The translations under genes were made by a program, and so were the position numbers. The notes beneath the pieces were generated by a model that had not been told where the DNA came from, made no database searches, and saw only the letters and a program-made list of their open reading frames with translations. A stretch of DNA of 64,000 bases from Alcanivorax sp. (lineage in GTDB: Bacteria; Pseudomonadota; Gammaproteobacteria; Pseudomonadales; Alcanivoracaceae): NCBI GenBank assembly GCA_022565695.1, contig JAIUME010000009.1:1-64000 (forward strand), given 5' to 3'. Position 1 is the first letter of the stretch. Each line of letters starts with the position of its first letter. Shown piece by piece: positions 1 to 9,485 of this stretch.

Positions 1-90
1 CGGTCCGCCGGCCCCCCCCCCCCCGGCTCGGGGGCTGGGGGGGCGCGGGGGGGGGGGGGGCCCCCCCCCCCCCCACCGCACCCCGAACGC
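1..90. other. Low-complexity G/C homopolymer runs at window start
   Basis: The first ~90 bases are almost entirely long runs of C and G with no coding potential. This is unlike the balanced codon-structured sequence that follows. It is most simply a sequencing or assembly artefact at a contig end. No gene is visible from here to the stop codon at 196. Confidence 0.8.
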
Positions 91-195
91 CACCAACCCA
101 ACCGTCGACCCCGGCCGCGTAGGGTGTGCTGAGCAACAGGCGAAGCGCACCATGCCCAACTATCACTACTCACCCTTACCACGCCCCACCCTGAC

Positions 196-3100
196 TTACC
201 CTTCGGGCACCAACCGATCATCCCGCCCCGCATCCCAGGCGGCCTGGAGTACGGGGTCGCTGTAGGGATTGCGGGCCCAGCCCGCCGCTTCCCTGCCCTG
301 ATGGTAGGCGGCCTCCACATCGCCCGCCGCTTCGCCCCGATACTGCTGCCACCACTGACGCACATCCGCGCCCGCGCACATCAGCACCGGCACCAGCACC
401 AGGCTGACCAGGGTCGCGAACAGCACACCGAACGCCAGCGACACCGCCATCGGCACCAGGAAGGCAGCCTCGGCGCGGCCTTCCAGCAGCAACGGCCCCA
501 CCCCCAGAAATGTGGTCACCGTGGTCAACATGATCGGCCGGAACCGCGCTGCGCCAGCGGACACCACCGCCTCATGCAACGGCACCTGATCACGGCGCAA
601 ACGGTTCACTTCATCAATCAACACCAGGTTGTCGTTCACCACCACCCCACTCACGGCAATCACACCGATGATCGACCACAGCGTCATGTCCAGCCCCAGC
701 AACAGATGCCCCGCCACCGCGCCCACCAGGCCAAAGGGAATCACGCTCATCACCAGCAGCGGTTGCGACCAGGTGCCAAACAATACCGTCAGCACAAAGA
801 ACATGGCGATCAACGCGAGGGTATAGGTATAGCCCAGATGATCCATGAAGGCGTTAATCGCCTTCGGCTTGCCGGCGATACCCCAGGATGCCCCCGGGTA
901 ATCCCGAGCCAGATCGTCGAGCATGCTGTGCCGCAGTGCCGTCATCACGGCACCGGGGGAACTGACGCGGTTATCGACAAACGCGGTCAGCGTGGCGTTG
1001 CGACGACGGTCATAGCGGCTGTAGGTGGCCGGCGCGTCCCGTTCGGTCAGCGTCGCCATCACCGACAACGGCGCCCAGTCACCGCCGGGCAGTTGCACCG
1101 GCATTTGTGCCAGACGCCAGAGGGAATCCGTATCCTCGGTCGCCAGCCGCAGCATGACCGGCACTTCGGTGTCCTGCTCGGGCATGCGGTCCACTTCGAT
1201 GCCGTGCACCGCTTCGCGTATCTGCCGACCGAGGGTCTCCACGGTCAGGCCGGCATGCCGGGCCGCCGGGGTCAGGGCGATATCCACCTGGCTGCGGCGC
1301 GCATTCAGGCTGTTGGCCACTTCATGCACGCCACTGAGACGGCGCAACTGCTCCGCCAGCGCAGCGGCCATGTCATCCAGCACCGCCGCATCTTCGTGAT
1401 ACAGATTGATATGCACGTCGGGCCGCGTCTGCACCATGTTGGCGTCAAACCGTGTGGAGAGTGCATCGCCAATGGCGCCGTGCTGTCCGCGCCAGAGCGC
1501 GGCCACGGAACTCGCATCCAGGGGGCTGCCCTCCGCCAGCCGCAGGCTGACGCGCATCCGCTGGGGCGCATCCGGATCGGCAGCGTTGGAAATCTTTTCC
1601 CGGAAACCCTGCTCGGCCAGACGACGGTCGATGACACGCGTGCCCCACTCCGCCTTCAGCGTTTCCGACAGGTAGGCCGCCGAGGCTTCCAGCCGGGCCA
1701 GTTCTTCTTCAATGCGCGACACCGGGGTGCCCTGGGGAAACACGACCTCGGCCAGCACATGATCGGCCTCGACTTCAGAAAACAGCACGGTGTTGACCCA
1801 GCCGTTGTGCAGTAGCGCGACCGTAATCGCCATCATGCCGACAAAGGCGGTAACCACCGGGTAGCGCCAGCGCAACAGACGCCCCATCAACGGTCGATAA
1901 ACGCGGCCGAGCAGCCTGTCCAGGCCTTGATTGAAACGCTCACTGAGACGGTCGGAGGCCGCCACAATGCGCCCCGGACGTTCCGGAATACTGGCCAGGT
2001 GCGCGGGCAGAATCCACAGGGATTCCAGCAGCGACAACACCAGAATGCTGATCGCCACAATCGGCACCACTCGCATCAGCGCGCCTTCTGCACCCGGCAA
2101 AAACAGCAGCGGCGAAAATGCCAGCGCGGTAGTCAGCACGGCATAACAGACCGGGCGCGCCACCGCGCGTGCGCCGCGCAGGGCCGCCTCCTGGCCGCGA
2201 TAGCCCAGGCGGCGCTGATGATGCACGCTCTCGCCAACGATGATGGCGTCATCCACGACAATACCCAGCACCAGAATGAAGGCGAACAGCGAAATGGTAT
2301 TGAAGGACTCGCCCAGCACCGGCATGACGATACAGGCGCCGATCATCGCCACCGGAATGCCCAGGGCGATCCAGCGTGCCAGCCCCAGGCCCAGGGCAAA
2401 GGTCAGTATCAGCGCCAGCACCGACAGTGCCACCAGGGCGTTACGCCAGAGCATCTCGGAGCGGGTACGGAACGCTTCGGCATCATCCTGCCAGAGGGTC
2501 ACGGCCACACCCGGGGGCCAGCTGCGCCCGGCACGGTAGGCCTCGATAGCATCGGCCACATCGAGCACCTGCTGGCGACCGACACGGTAAACATCCAGCG
2601 CCACCGCTGGCTGGCCATCCAGCCAGGCGCGCATGGGTTGCCGGGCAAAGCCGTCACCGGCCCGCGCCACGTCCCCCAGCCGCAGCTGATCGCCGTGCCC
2701 GGTCTGCCGCAAGGGCATTGCCAGATAATCCGCCACGGTATCCGGCCGTCGGCCGGTTTCCAGCAGCAGGTCGCCCTGGTCACTGTGCAGCACGCCCCCG
2801 GCCACGGTGTCGGTGCCGCTGCTCAGTGCCACCGCCATATCCGCCAGCGACATACCGTGCCGACGCAGATCGGCGGCGCGCACATCCAATGCCAGTTCGC
2901 GATCCGGCAGGCTTTCGATATCCACCACCGAAATGGCATCGCTGGCCAGCAGGTCCGCACGCACCTGCCGCGCCAACCGGTACAGCCCCATGGCATCCAG
3001 ATCACCGGTCAGTACCAGCCGGGCCACACGGTTGCGCACGATCAGTTCCTGCACCCGGGGGCGGCTGGCACTGGCCGGCAGACTGGTCATGGCATCCAGT

Positions 3101-3474
3101 GAAGTGCGCACCTGCTCCAGCACCACCCGGGTCTGGTAGCCCTGCTCGATATCCACGGTGATGGAGCACAGCCCTTCCCGGGCCTCGGTGACCATCTGCT
3201 CCAGCCCCTCGATGCCATACAGGGCATTTTCCAGCGGCATGCAGACCAGGGCTTCCACCTGCTCCGGGGCGGCCTGGGCGAAGGTAACGGTGATACCGAG
3301 CCGATCCAGCGGCACGTTGGGCAACGTCTCCTGGCGGGTCTTGCCCATGGCCAGCACACCGGCCACCAGCAAGACCAGCATCAGCAGATTGGCCACCGCC
3401 GGGCGCGCGACAAACCAGCCGATCATGCCCTGCTTGCCGGGCGCAGTGTGCGTACTGTGCACCGGCTCGCTCAT
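196..3474 (-). CDS. RND-family efflux permease (AcrB/HAE1 type)
   Basis: Inner-membrane proton-driven exporter of 1092 residues, the usual RND permease length. The first membrane segment is near residues 28-44. Large periplasmic loops and two bundles of hydrophobic helices follow, around 340-480 and 870-1040. The proton-relay pair is present as Asp408-Asp409 in the helix-4 motif VVDDAI. The helix-10 region reads GVVVNDN, without the Lys of drug pumps such as AcrB, so the substrate class may not be a typical drug. It is the last gene of the operon. Its start overlaps the adaptor stop by 4 bases, consistent with one tripartite exporter. No outer-membrane channel gene is visible. The upstream biosynthetic-type genes suggest export of their product (inference). 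Confidence 0.93.
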   Translation of the reverse strand: MSEPVHSTHTAPGKQGMIGWFVARPAVANLLMLVLLVAGVLAMGKTRQETLPNVPLDRLGITVTFAQAAPEQVEALVCMPLENALYGIEGLEQMVTEAREGLCSITVDIEQGYQTRVVLEQVRTSLDAMTSLPASASRPRVQELIVRNRVARLVLTGDLDAMGLYRLARQVRADLLASDAISVVDIESLPDRELALDVRAADLRRHGMSLADMAVALSSGTDTVAGGVLHSDQGDLLLETGRRPDTVADYLAMPLRQTGHGDQLRLGDVARAGDGFARQPMRAWLDGQPAVALDVYRVGRQQVLDVADAIEAYRAGRSWPPGVAVTLWQDDAEAFRTRSEMLWRNALVALSVLALILTFALGLGLARWIALGIPVAMIGACIVMPVLGESFNTISLFAFILVLGIVVDDAIIVGESVHHQRRLGYRGQEAALRGARAVARPVCYAVLTTALAFSPLLFLPGAEGALMRVVPIVAISILVLSLLESLWILPAHLASIPERPGRIVAASDRLSERFNQGLDRLLGRVYRPLMGRLLRWRYPVVTAFVGMMAITVALLHNGWVNTVLFSEVEADHVLAEVVFPQGTPVSRIEEELARLEASAAYLSETLKAEWGTRVIDRRLAEQGFREKISNAADPDAPQRMRVSLRLAEGSPLDASSVAALWRGQHGAIGDALSTRFDANMVQTRPDVHINLYHEDAAVLDDMAAALAEQLRRLSGVHEVANSLNARRSQVDIALTPAARHAGLTVETLGRQIREAVHGIEVDRMPEQDTEVPVMLRLATEDTDSLWRLAQMPVQLPGGDWAPLSVMATLTERDAPATYSRYDRRRNATLTAFVDNRVSSPGAVMTALRHSMLDDLARDYPGASWGIAGKPKAINAFMDHLGYTYTLALIAMFFVLTVLFGTWSQPLLVMSVIPFGLVGAVAGHLLLGLDMTLWSIIGVIAVSGVVVNDNLVLIDEVNRLRRDQVPLHEAVVSAGAARFRPIMLTTVTTFLGVGPLLLEGRAEAAFLVPMAVSLAFGVLFATLVSLVLVPVLMCAGADVRQWWQQYRGEAAGDVEAAYHQGREAAGWARNPYSDPVLQAAWDAGRDDRLVPEG

Positions 3475-4685
3475 TGGCTGGACTCACCGCGCCGCACGCG
3501 CTCTGCGTGCAGACGATTGCCGAAGGGGCGCGCCTCCACGCGCGTGCCCTCCAGCCACCGCTGGCTGCCACTCAGGGCGACCCGGTCTCCCTCACTGAGT
3601 TCGCCTTCCGGCGCCGGTGCCAGCCAGATGTTGTCCGCATTCTGGTATACCGGCGTCACGGCGATGCGACGCAAACGCTCGTCTTCATCCACGCGCCAGA
3701 CATACTGGTTCCCGGACATCACCGACGCCGGTAACCGCAGCAGCTCCGGCCGGCCGCGACCATGAATGGTGGCGTCCACCAGCATGCCGGGCTCCAGCGG
3801 TACTGACCCGGCCAGGGCATCATCCACCTGGGCCACCAGATAGATCATGCGGTTTTCACTGAGGCCGCCTTCGCGGCGCACGATGCGACCCGGCCACTGG
3901 CGTTCCTGGCCGCCGAAGCGGCCACTGAGCACCACCTCCGGTGAGGCGTCACCGATGTCCCCCGCCAGCGGCATATCAATCAATGCGAGGGCGTCGTCGC
4001 GCACCGGCAAGCGCACTTCCATCCGGTCTGTGGTGTAGAGCGTCGCCACCCGCTCACCCGCGTTGACGTACTGCCCCGGTTGTACCAATACCTCTTTCAG
4101 ACGACCGGCAAAAGGCGCACTGATGCGCGTCTCATCCAGCTCGCGCTGGGCATTGCGCAGGCCGGCTTCTGCGGCAGCCAGGCGCCCGCGCGCTTCCTCC
4201 ATATGCGGCACCAGGCGCGCATAGTCCGACGCCTGATCGCTGTTGGTGCGTCGCGCCACCTGCGCCCGGGCACTGGTTTCCGCCAGATGCAGACGGGCGG
4301 CGCTGGTGTCGTGGCGCTGGCGGGCCAGCGCCAGTTGATAGGGCTCCGGGTCCAGGTTCAGCAGAACAGCGTCCTCCGCCACCACACCGCCGTCACGAAA
4401 GCTGTCATGGGCCTCGAGCACCGTGCCACTGACCCGCGCCACCAGCGCCACCTGCCGGGCCGGTCGCACGACGCCGCTGGCACTGATGGGCAGGCGCACC
4501 TCGGTGCGCTGGCCTTCCGCCGCGCGGGCCAGGGTGATGACATCCACCGCCACGGCATGCTCAGGGGGTGTCAGCACTTCTGACGCGATGGGTCGCTGAT
4601 ACAGCAACCACAGCACCACGGCCAACAGCAGGCAGATGCCAACCAGCACCAGCGATGATCTGCGACGATCTGTCATCGGGCTCAT
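3471..4685 (-). CDS. RND efflux periplasmic adaptor (membrane fusion protein)
   Basis: HlyD/AcrA-type adaptor of 404 residues that would link the adjacent permease to an outer-membrane channel. An N-terminal hydrophobic anchor (about residues 10-28) is followed by a lipoyl-like half, a helical hairpin rich in Ala, Arg and Glu (about 120-180), the second lipoyl half (motif APFAGRLKEV) and beta-barrel domains. Coupled to its neighbours by 4-base ATGA-type overlaps on both sides. A second ATG at 4676 has a better-spaced AGGA and may be the real start. Confidence 0.92.
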   Translation of the reverse strand: MSPMTDRRRSSLVLVGICLLLAVVLWLLYQRPIASEVLTPPEHAVAVDVITLARAAEGQRTEVRLPISASGVVRPARQVALVARVSGTVLEAHDSFRDGGVVAEDAVLLNLDPEPYQLALARQRHDTSAARLHLAETSARAQVARRTNSDQASDYARLVPHMEEARGRLAAAEAGLRNAQRELDETRISAPFAGRLKEVLVQPGQYVNAGERVATLYTTDRMEVRLPVRDDALALIDMPLAGDIGDASPEVVLSGRFGGQERQWPGRIVRREGGLSENRMIYLVAQVDDALAGSVPLEPGMLVDATIHGRGRPELLRLPASVMSGNQYVWRVDEDERLRRIAVTPVYQNADNIWLAPAPEGELSEGDRVALSGSQRWLEGTRVEARPFGNRLHAERVRRGESSQ

Positions 4686-5764
4686 CCTGCGCGGCTCGCT
4701 ATGGGTTGCCGGTCCTGCTGTGCACCGGCGGACGATGTCAGCAACGAGAGCAGGCCCTCGCGCCAGCGGGCCATGCAGGCGTCACGTTCGGCATCACTGC
4801 GGCCCAGCACCGGGTCAAGGCGCAGGCTCATGATCAGCTCGCCATTGCACACGATCACCCCGTTGGCGACGGGGTGGTTGGGGCTGCCCGGGCCGCAGGG
4901 CGCAATGCGGGTGCCGGGGGGCAATGTGCTGTCGTGGAAATCCAGGGTCCATTCCCCCAGGCTACTGAAAGAACCCAGGTGGCCCGGGCGGGTGAGGATG
5001 TTGCGGTAGATGCGATTGATCACGGGCTGCCCCAGCCAGCAGGCATAGCGGGCCTGATGCCACAGCCACCAGTGATCGGCATCGCGCAGGCGCCGCCGCA
5101 GCCAGCCCTGTATCTGCTCCGGGCTGGCATCATGGGGCAACGGCATGTAGAAGCCGCCGACATGATTGCGTTCGTCGTCGCCCAGGTTCAGGGCACCGCG
5201 CAGATTCACCGGGTATAGCCAGCGCCCGCCCTCGCCGTCCGCAAGGTCTGTCATGACCATGCGGTGCAGCGCCCAGAACACCAGTGTCGCCAGGGACACG
5301 CCGCGCTCCCGGGCGTGCACGGTCAGCGCCAGGGTCTCTGCTGCGCTGATCAGGCTGCTGGATATGGGCGGGACGGCCGGGTCGGTGTGCTCGCCAGCCG
5401 GCCTCTCCCTGCTCACCGACTGCGGGCGGCTCACCGATGGCGTGCGGCTCACCGATGGCGTGCGCCACTGCGGGACCAGGGCCGGTTCCGGCGGCCGGTG
5501 GCGGCGTTGACGATACAGGCTGAAAAACCCCGGAATAGCGGTTTCCCGCGGCGCCGGGCTCTTGATGATCCTGACCCCGTAGGCGCGACACAGGCGTTGC
5601 ATGGCACCGATGCCGTCCACATCCTGGTGCGAGAGCGTGTACCAGCTCAACACGTTGTCCGGTGCGGCGTGCGTCGCATCAGGCGCGATACAGGCAATGT
5701 ATATCCGGTTACTGACCCCCTGAGACGTGCGGGCGCGGAACCATGGCACGGCAACATCTGGCAT
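4682..5764 (-). CDS. Condensation-fold acyltransferase-like protein
   Basis: A 360-residue protein resembling the condensation / wax-ester-synthase / alcohol O-acyltransferase superfamily, which moves acyl groups onto amines or alcohols. The signature HHxxxDG is seen in degenerate form as SHQDVDG (residues 45-51). It keeps the catalytic-position His46 and Asp50-Gly51. A C-terminal stretch with SFSSLGEW matches the usual conserved S-x-x-G region. I chose the ATG at 5764 because the reading frame further upstream has only a TTG and overlaps the GNAT gene. Between residues ~100 and 118 a hexapeptide (PSVSR-type) is repeated three times. Its place between a GNAT gene and an RND adaptor suggests a late acyl-transfer step. 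The substrate is unknown. Confidence 0.65.
   Translation of the reverse strand: MPDVAVPWFRARTSQGVSNRIYIACIAPDATHAAPDNVLSWYTLSHQDVDGIGAMQRLCRAYGVRIIKSPAPRETAIPGFFSLYRQRRHRPPEPALVPQWRTPSVSRTPSVSRPQSVSRERPAGEHTDPAVPPISSSLISAAETLALTVHARERGVSLATLVFWALHRMVMTDLADGEGGRWLYPVNLRGALNLGDDERNHVGGFYMPLPHDASPEQIQGWLRRRLRDADHWWLWHQARYACWLGQPVINRIYRNILTRPGHLGSFSSLGEWTLDFHDSTLPPGTRIAPCGPGSPNHPVANGVIVCNGELIMSLRLDPVLGRSDAERDACMARWREGLLSLLTSSAGAQQDRQPIASRAG
5412..5465. repeat. 18-bp tandem repeat, three units, in the condensation-like gene
   Basis: Units begin at 5412, 5430 and 5448, each starting CTCACCGA. The last two are nearly identical and the first is diverged. The length is a multiple of three, so changes in copy number would add or remove hexapeptides without shifting the frame. 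Confidence 0.85.
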
Positions 5765-5772
5765 GAACTGGC

Positions 5773-6849
5773 TCACAGGCGGGCGATCTCCACATAGGGC
5801 AAACGGCAATCCAGTTCCGCCGCCGGATTGTCTTCGTAACTGATCAGAAAATGCTGGCTGCGCAGGGTCTGGCGACGGTAGCCCTGCACGGCGTCGGTGA
5901 GAGGATCGTTCGTGAACAGGCCGACGCTGACGGCACCAGGCTGCACGGCGAGGATGTGCTGCAGCAGCGCATCGAGAATCGCCGGGTCGTCGTTCTCAAT
6001 CAGCAGAGTATGCAGCAACAGATAATCCAGCGTGCCACCGGCCGGCGGCAACGTCAGACCGCCGCGCATGCGGCTGTGCAGGTTGTACACATGGCGCATC
6101 CAGGCCAGCCCCATGGGATAACCCAGCACGCGGGTCTGCTTGAAGGGTTTCTGGTTCCAGCTGCCGACCATGCCCACCAGTTGCTGACCACGCCAGGCGA
6201 GGAAAAAGTCGCTGAGCTGCAGGCCACGATAGTAAGGGTCGCCGCGTAACATATCGTCGAGCTTGTAGATGGGAAAAAAATGCCGGCGCGGCCCCTGTTC
6301 GCGCAACCATTCGCGCATCACCGGCAGGTCCGCTTCGGTGGCGCGCGTGATGCGATGCCCGGCGCGACGGCGAGGCGCGGCGAACAGCATGTGGGTGCCG
6401 ATTTCACCGTGGGGATAATAATGCGGCATGCCAGCGCGACCGCTGCCCACTGTCTGCAACGAGACCGTGTTGTCGCTGAGAATGACGGTGTGCAGCCATT
6501 CCCCCTCATAGATTTGCTGACGCGCCTGACGGAACAGCTGGATCAGCAGGCGCGAACCCCGCACTGCCGGCGCCAGGCGCAGATCATGGGCGTAACGCAA
6601 ACGTACCGGCGTGCCGTTGACGTAGACCTCGCGGCTGCCCATGTTGAACAGCGCCAGCGCCTCATCCTGGCTGTCACGGTCGCAGGCGATCCAGACATCC
6701 TGATGGCCACAGGCCACTGCGCTGCCATGAAAATAGCTCGGCTCCCGCTCGAAGTTCAGCGGCACCATACCGGGCTGGAACGTCGAACGCAGCAGTGCGC
6801 GAATGGCGGCATCATCTTCCGCCGTAGCGGGACGAATCAGACAACGCAT
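5773..6849 (-). CDS. GNAT-family acyltransferase-like protein
   Basis: A 358-residue protein beginning RPATAEDDAAIRALL, a typical GNAT N-terminus (acyl-CoA-dependent N-acyltransferase). The length allows two GNAT-like halves. The second half contains the segment RATEADLPVMREWL around residue 174, which again looks like a GNAT start. No signal peptide, so it is likely cytosolic. The start overlaps the GH3 stop by 13 bases, pointing to translational coupling. In this operon an N-acyl transfer using the product of the GH3 enzyme, or preparing its substrate, is plausible but unproven. Confidence 0.65.
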   Translation of the reverse strand: MRCLIRPATAEDDAAIRALLRSTFQPGMVPLNFEREPSYFHGSAVACGHQDVWIACDRDSQDEALALFNMGSREVYVNGTPVRLRYAHDLRLAPAVRGSRLLIQLFRQARQQIYEGEWLHTVILSDNTVSLQTVGSGRAGMPHYYPHGEIGTHMLFAAPRRRAGHRITRATEADLPVMREWLREQGPRRHFFPIYKLDDMLRGDPYYRGLQLSDFFLAWRGQQLVGMVGSWNQKPFKQTRVLGYPMGLAWMRHVYNLHSRMRGGLTLPPAGGTLDYLLLHTLLIENDDPAILDALLQHILAVQPGAVSVGLFTNDPLTDAVQGYRRQTLRSQHFLISYEDNPAAELDCRLPYVEIARL

Positions 6850-8552
6850 GTGCCGTTCGCCTCACTGTTGTTACGCGATTTATCCGTGGCACGTTCGCGC
6901 AATACGCCCGGCAATGTGCCCTGCCAGTGACGCAGTGACTCGATCTTGATATTGCCTTCGATCATGCCCTGCTGCCGGCACATATCCAGATAGAATTCGC
7001 GCATATCCTGGCGACACACCACCCGCGCAGGCCCGAGTTGCCCCAGACTGCGCGCCAGGCGGTAATGGAATTGTTCCGTCAATGCGGCTTCCAGCGCGCG
7101 GGCAATATCCGGTAATAACGAGGGCGGCAGTGTGTCGGCGCCGGACTCCAGCAGCAGAATATAGCCGGGCCGTCCCGAATCGCTACTGTCCTGGCCGCTG
7201 CTATCTTCCCCACTGTGCCGCGCGGCAAGCAAGGTGACCGGCTTCAACGCCTCACCCAGGGGCAACGCATCCACAACAGTCTGGGCAAATACCGCGCTGA
7301 TCTTTTCGCCCACCAGATCGGTGCCATCGTTGCGTCCCAGGAAGGTCAGACACGGCACGCTGTTGATATGCCCTGACACGCGCAGGCGATCACTCATGCG
7401 GTAGCGCAACAGGCCCGCGCCGGTGGAAATCAGCGGTTGTACTTCCTGCCCGGCTTCCAATGCCCAGGGCGGCAGAATGTCGCCGCTGTCCAGATCTTCG
7501 AACTCGTAGACATGGCTGCGGTACGCCAGCGGCGTCTGCCCTTGCCAGGGGATGGTGACAACGCCCTCGGTAGCCCAGAGGCCTTTGCCCTGAAAATCGG
7601 CGTGGGGCAGCAGCGCCTGCAGGGACTGTGCCCAGGGCGCCGAGGCGGCGGTATCCCAGGCGCTGACCAGCGCCAGATGCGGCCAGAGCGTCATGAACAA
7701 TGCCGGCGCCATGCGGCCATCCCACTCTTTCAATATGGCCGCGGCGTGCAGGGCACGCGGACAGGGCAACGCCCGCAGGCCGTTCTGACGCCGACCCCAG
7801 TCGCCACGTCGTAACACCGCCACCAGCTCGTCGCGCCATTCGGCCATGCGTTCGAACAATGTCAGCAGGAAGCTCGGGCTCCATACGGACAACACCGCCA
7901 GGTGCCGATCCGCCAGCAGGTACACCAGCGTCGCGAACTGTGCGTCCTCGGAACGCGGTGCCAGCGACACTGACTCCGGCACTGACTGGGTCAACGAGGC
8001 CAACAGACGACGTCCGGCGGAGAGCAGCTTCATGTCATCGTTGATATGCGCGTCCGCACGGGTGCGCATCTCGTCCGGCAACCAGGATACGGACCAGTAG
8101 TGGGAGCCCCGGCGCATGCGCGGATAGGTCCGGTAGAGGTCATACAACCAGGGACCGATGGCCGCATTGAGCTGGGAGAGAAACAGGTCGGTATACGGCA
8201 GCCACTTGATCTCCGACGTAGAGCCGCTGGTGGGCTGATAGCGCATCACCGGGGAGCCGACCAGTGCGCCCTCCATGAAACTGCGCTGGCGCTCGATGGG
8301 TTGGCGCCAATAGGGATATTCCGTGGGCGGCAGTGCCGCACTGAAATCCTCCCAGGACCAGCGCGGGTCGACCTCGGGCAACACCGGATCACGGTGCGCC
8401 CGGGCCACGCTGCCCAGCAGTTCGGTCAGCTTTTGCCGCTGGACCGACTCCAGTGCATGGCTGTCGCTGGCAAACCGCCGGCCGGAACCGGAGACCACTG
8501 CACGCAACAAGCCATGCCCGACACGATGTGCGACGCGCTGGGCCCGGGTCAT
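6837..8552 (-). CDS. GH3-family acyl-adenylate/amido synthetase-like enzyme
   Basis: A 571-residue protein of the GH3 family, known from plant auxin- and jasmonate-amino-acid synthetases. These adenylate a carboxylate and transfer it to an amine. The phosphate-binding motif is visible as TSGSTSEIKW (residues 108-117) followed by LPYT. Further on, STGAGLLRYRMSD matches the conserved second ATP-binding region of the fold. The length fits bacterial GH3 proteins. It starts inside the stop of the preceding GNAT-like gene (4-base overlap). It is the most informative gene of the operon because it implies ATP-dependent activation of an acid. Confidence 0.85.
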   Translation of the reverse strand: MTRAQRVAHRVGHGLLRAVVSGSGRRFASDSHALESVQRQKLTELLGSVARAHRDPVLPEVDPRWSWEDFSAALPPTEYPYWRQPIERQRSFMEGALVGSPVMRYQPTSGSTSEIKWLPYTDLFLSQLNAAIGPWLYDLYRTYPRMRRGSHYWSVSWLPDEMRTRADAHINDDMKLLSAGRRLLASLTQSVPESVSLAPRSEDAQFATLVYLLADRHLAVLSVWSPSFLLTLFERMAEWRDELVAVLRRGDWGRRQNGLRALPCPRALHAAAILKEWDGRMAPALFMTLWPHLALVSAWDTAASAPWAQSLQALLPHADFQGKGLWATEGVVTIPWQGQTPLAYRSHVYEFEDLDSGDILPPWALEAGQEVQPLISTGAGLLRYRMSDRLRVSGHINSVPCLTFLGRNDGTDLVGEKISAVFAQTVVDALPLGEALKPVTLLAARHSGEDSSGQDSSDSGRPGYILLLESGADTLPPSLLPDIARALEAALTEQFHYRLARSLGQLGPARVVCRQDMREFYLDMCRQQGMIEGNIKIESLRHWQGTLPGVLRERATDKSRNNSEANGTCVV

Positions 8553-9403
8553 GATGTGCTCTGCCCCGAGGCGGTTTCATTGACGCGACTGATCAACTCG
8601 TCCGGCGTGTCTTCCTGGCGTCCCTCGACGTCCGTACCGGAGATGGCTGCCCCGCTGACCACCGGCTTGCCACGCATAAGCTTGCCAATGAATCGAAACA
8701 CATAGCGCAGCAGGTCCACATAGCCCGCCTGGCCGATACAGGGCAATTCGGTACCCTCGCGCCAGGTCGGGTTGCGGGTCTGGAAGAAGTCGATCTTCGG
8801 ATAGCCGCGGCGCATATCGGCCGTAATATCGGCCACATCATCCCGCAGCTTCTGGTAATTGTCCCCGAAATCCAGCAAGCGGCGCTCGCCATCATAGGTA
8901 TTGGGGAACAGGGTATCGCAGTACTGGCGTACCAACGGCTCATAATGACCGTAGTGGCCGTCCGGGTGCGGATGGTAACGGAAAAAATTATTGGCCAGCA
9001 AAAGATAGGTCTTGTAGCCCTTCGAAATCAGCAGCCAGAACAGGGGCGTAAAGGGATGCAGCACGCGCTCACGCAGCATGAAGACGAAAAACTGCTTCTG
9101 CAGGGCCCGCGACCCCCAGTACTCCTTTTCGATGATGGTATCGCCGCTGAACACGCCACGCACCGTTCTGTTGCCGTGTTTGAGGCGCAGGCTGGCCACC
9201 GTCGAGAAGCCGACAATACGCCGGCTATCCCGACAACGAATCAGAAAAAGGCCGGTTTTCTTGCTCAAGTCAGCAAGAAAGACCTCCAACGAGGTATTGG
9301 CATAATACTTTCTGAATATGCCGTACATCTGCTGGATATCTACCGGAGTGACTTTCGCTAATGGCCGGTAATGGGCAGTGACGGATTTATTATCTGAATT
9401 CAT
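8549..9403 (-). CDS. GNAT-like hypothetical protein, first gene of the operon
   Basis: A 284-residue protein with no confident family match. The segment RIVGFSTVASLRL followed by GVFSGDTII and EKEYWG resembles the beta4/beta5 and acyl-CoA-binding region of GNAT acyltransferases. It is soluble and has no signal peptide. It heads the six-gene minus-strand operon, 251 bases from the divergent AraC gene. The ATG at 9403 is preceded by a weak AGG. It could be an N-acyltransferase or a diverged member of another fold. Confidence 0.6.
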   Translation of the reverse strand: MNSDNKSVTAHYRPLAKVTPVDIQQMYGIFRKYYANTSLEVFLADLSKKTGLFLIRCRDSRRIVGFSTVASLRLKHGNRTVRGVFSGDTIIEKEYWGSRALQKQFFVFMLRERVLHPFTPLFWLLISKGYKTYLLLANNFFRYHPHPDGHYGHYEPLVRQYCDTLFPNTYDGERRLLDFGDNYQKLRDDVADITADMRRGYPKIDFFQTRNPTWREGTELPCIGQAGYVDLLRYVFRFIGKLMRGKPVVSGAAISGTDVEGRQEDTPDELISRVNETASGQSTS

Positions 9404-9436
9404 GTCATGACCTGCTTTGATCTGAAGCCTTCAAAC

Positions 9437-9485
9437 GGACAGCCACCTTAGGAGAATCATGCGGCGCAGCAGAAGGACAGTGACC
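9437..9485. promoter_or_regulatory. Imperfect direct repeat in the AraC/operon divergent promoter region
   Basis: GGACAGCCACC (9437-9447) and GGACAGTGACC (9475-9485) match at 9 of 11 positions and lie 38 bases apart in the same orientation. A third partial copy, GGACATGGC, is at 9506. Directly repeated half-sites are usual for AraC-family regulators, and the divergent gene encodes one. Confidence 0.4.

Noticed and set aside
301-1815. A 504-codon plus-strand frame antisense to the RND permease
   Set aside because: Low-complexity His/Arg/Gln translation, with no family features and no ribosome-binding site. It is a shadow of the permease.
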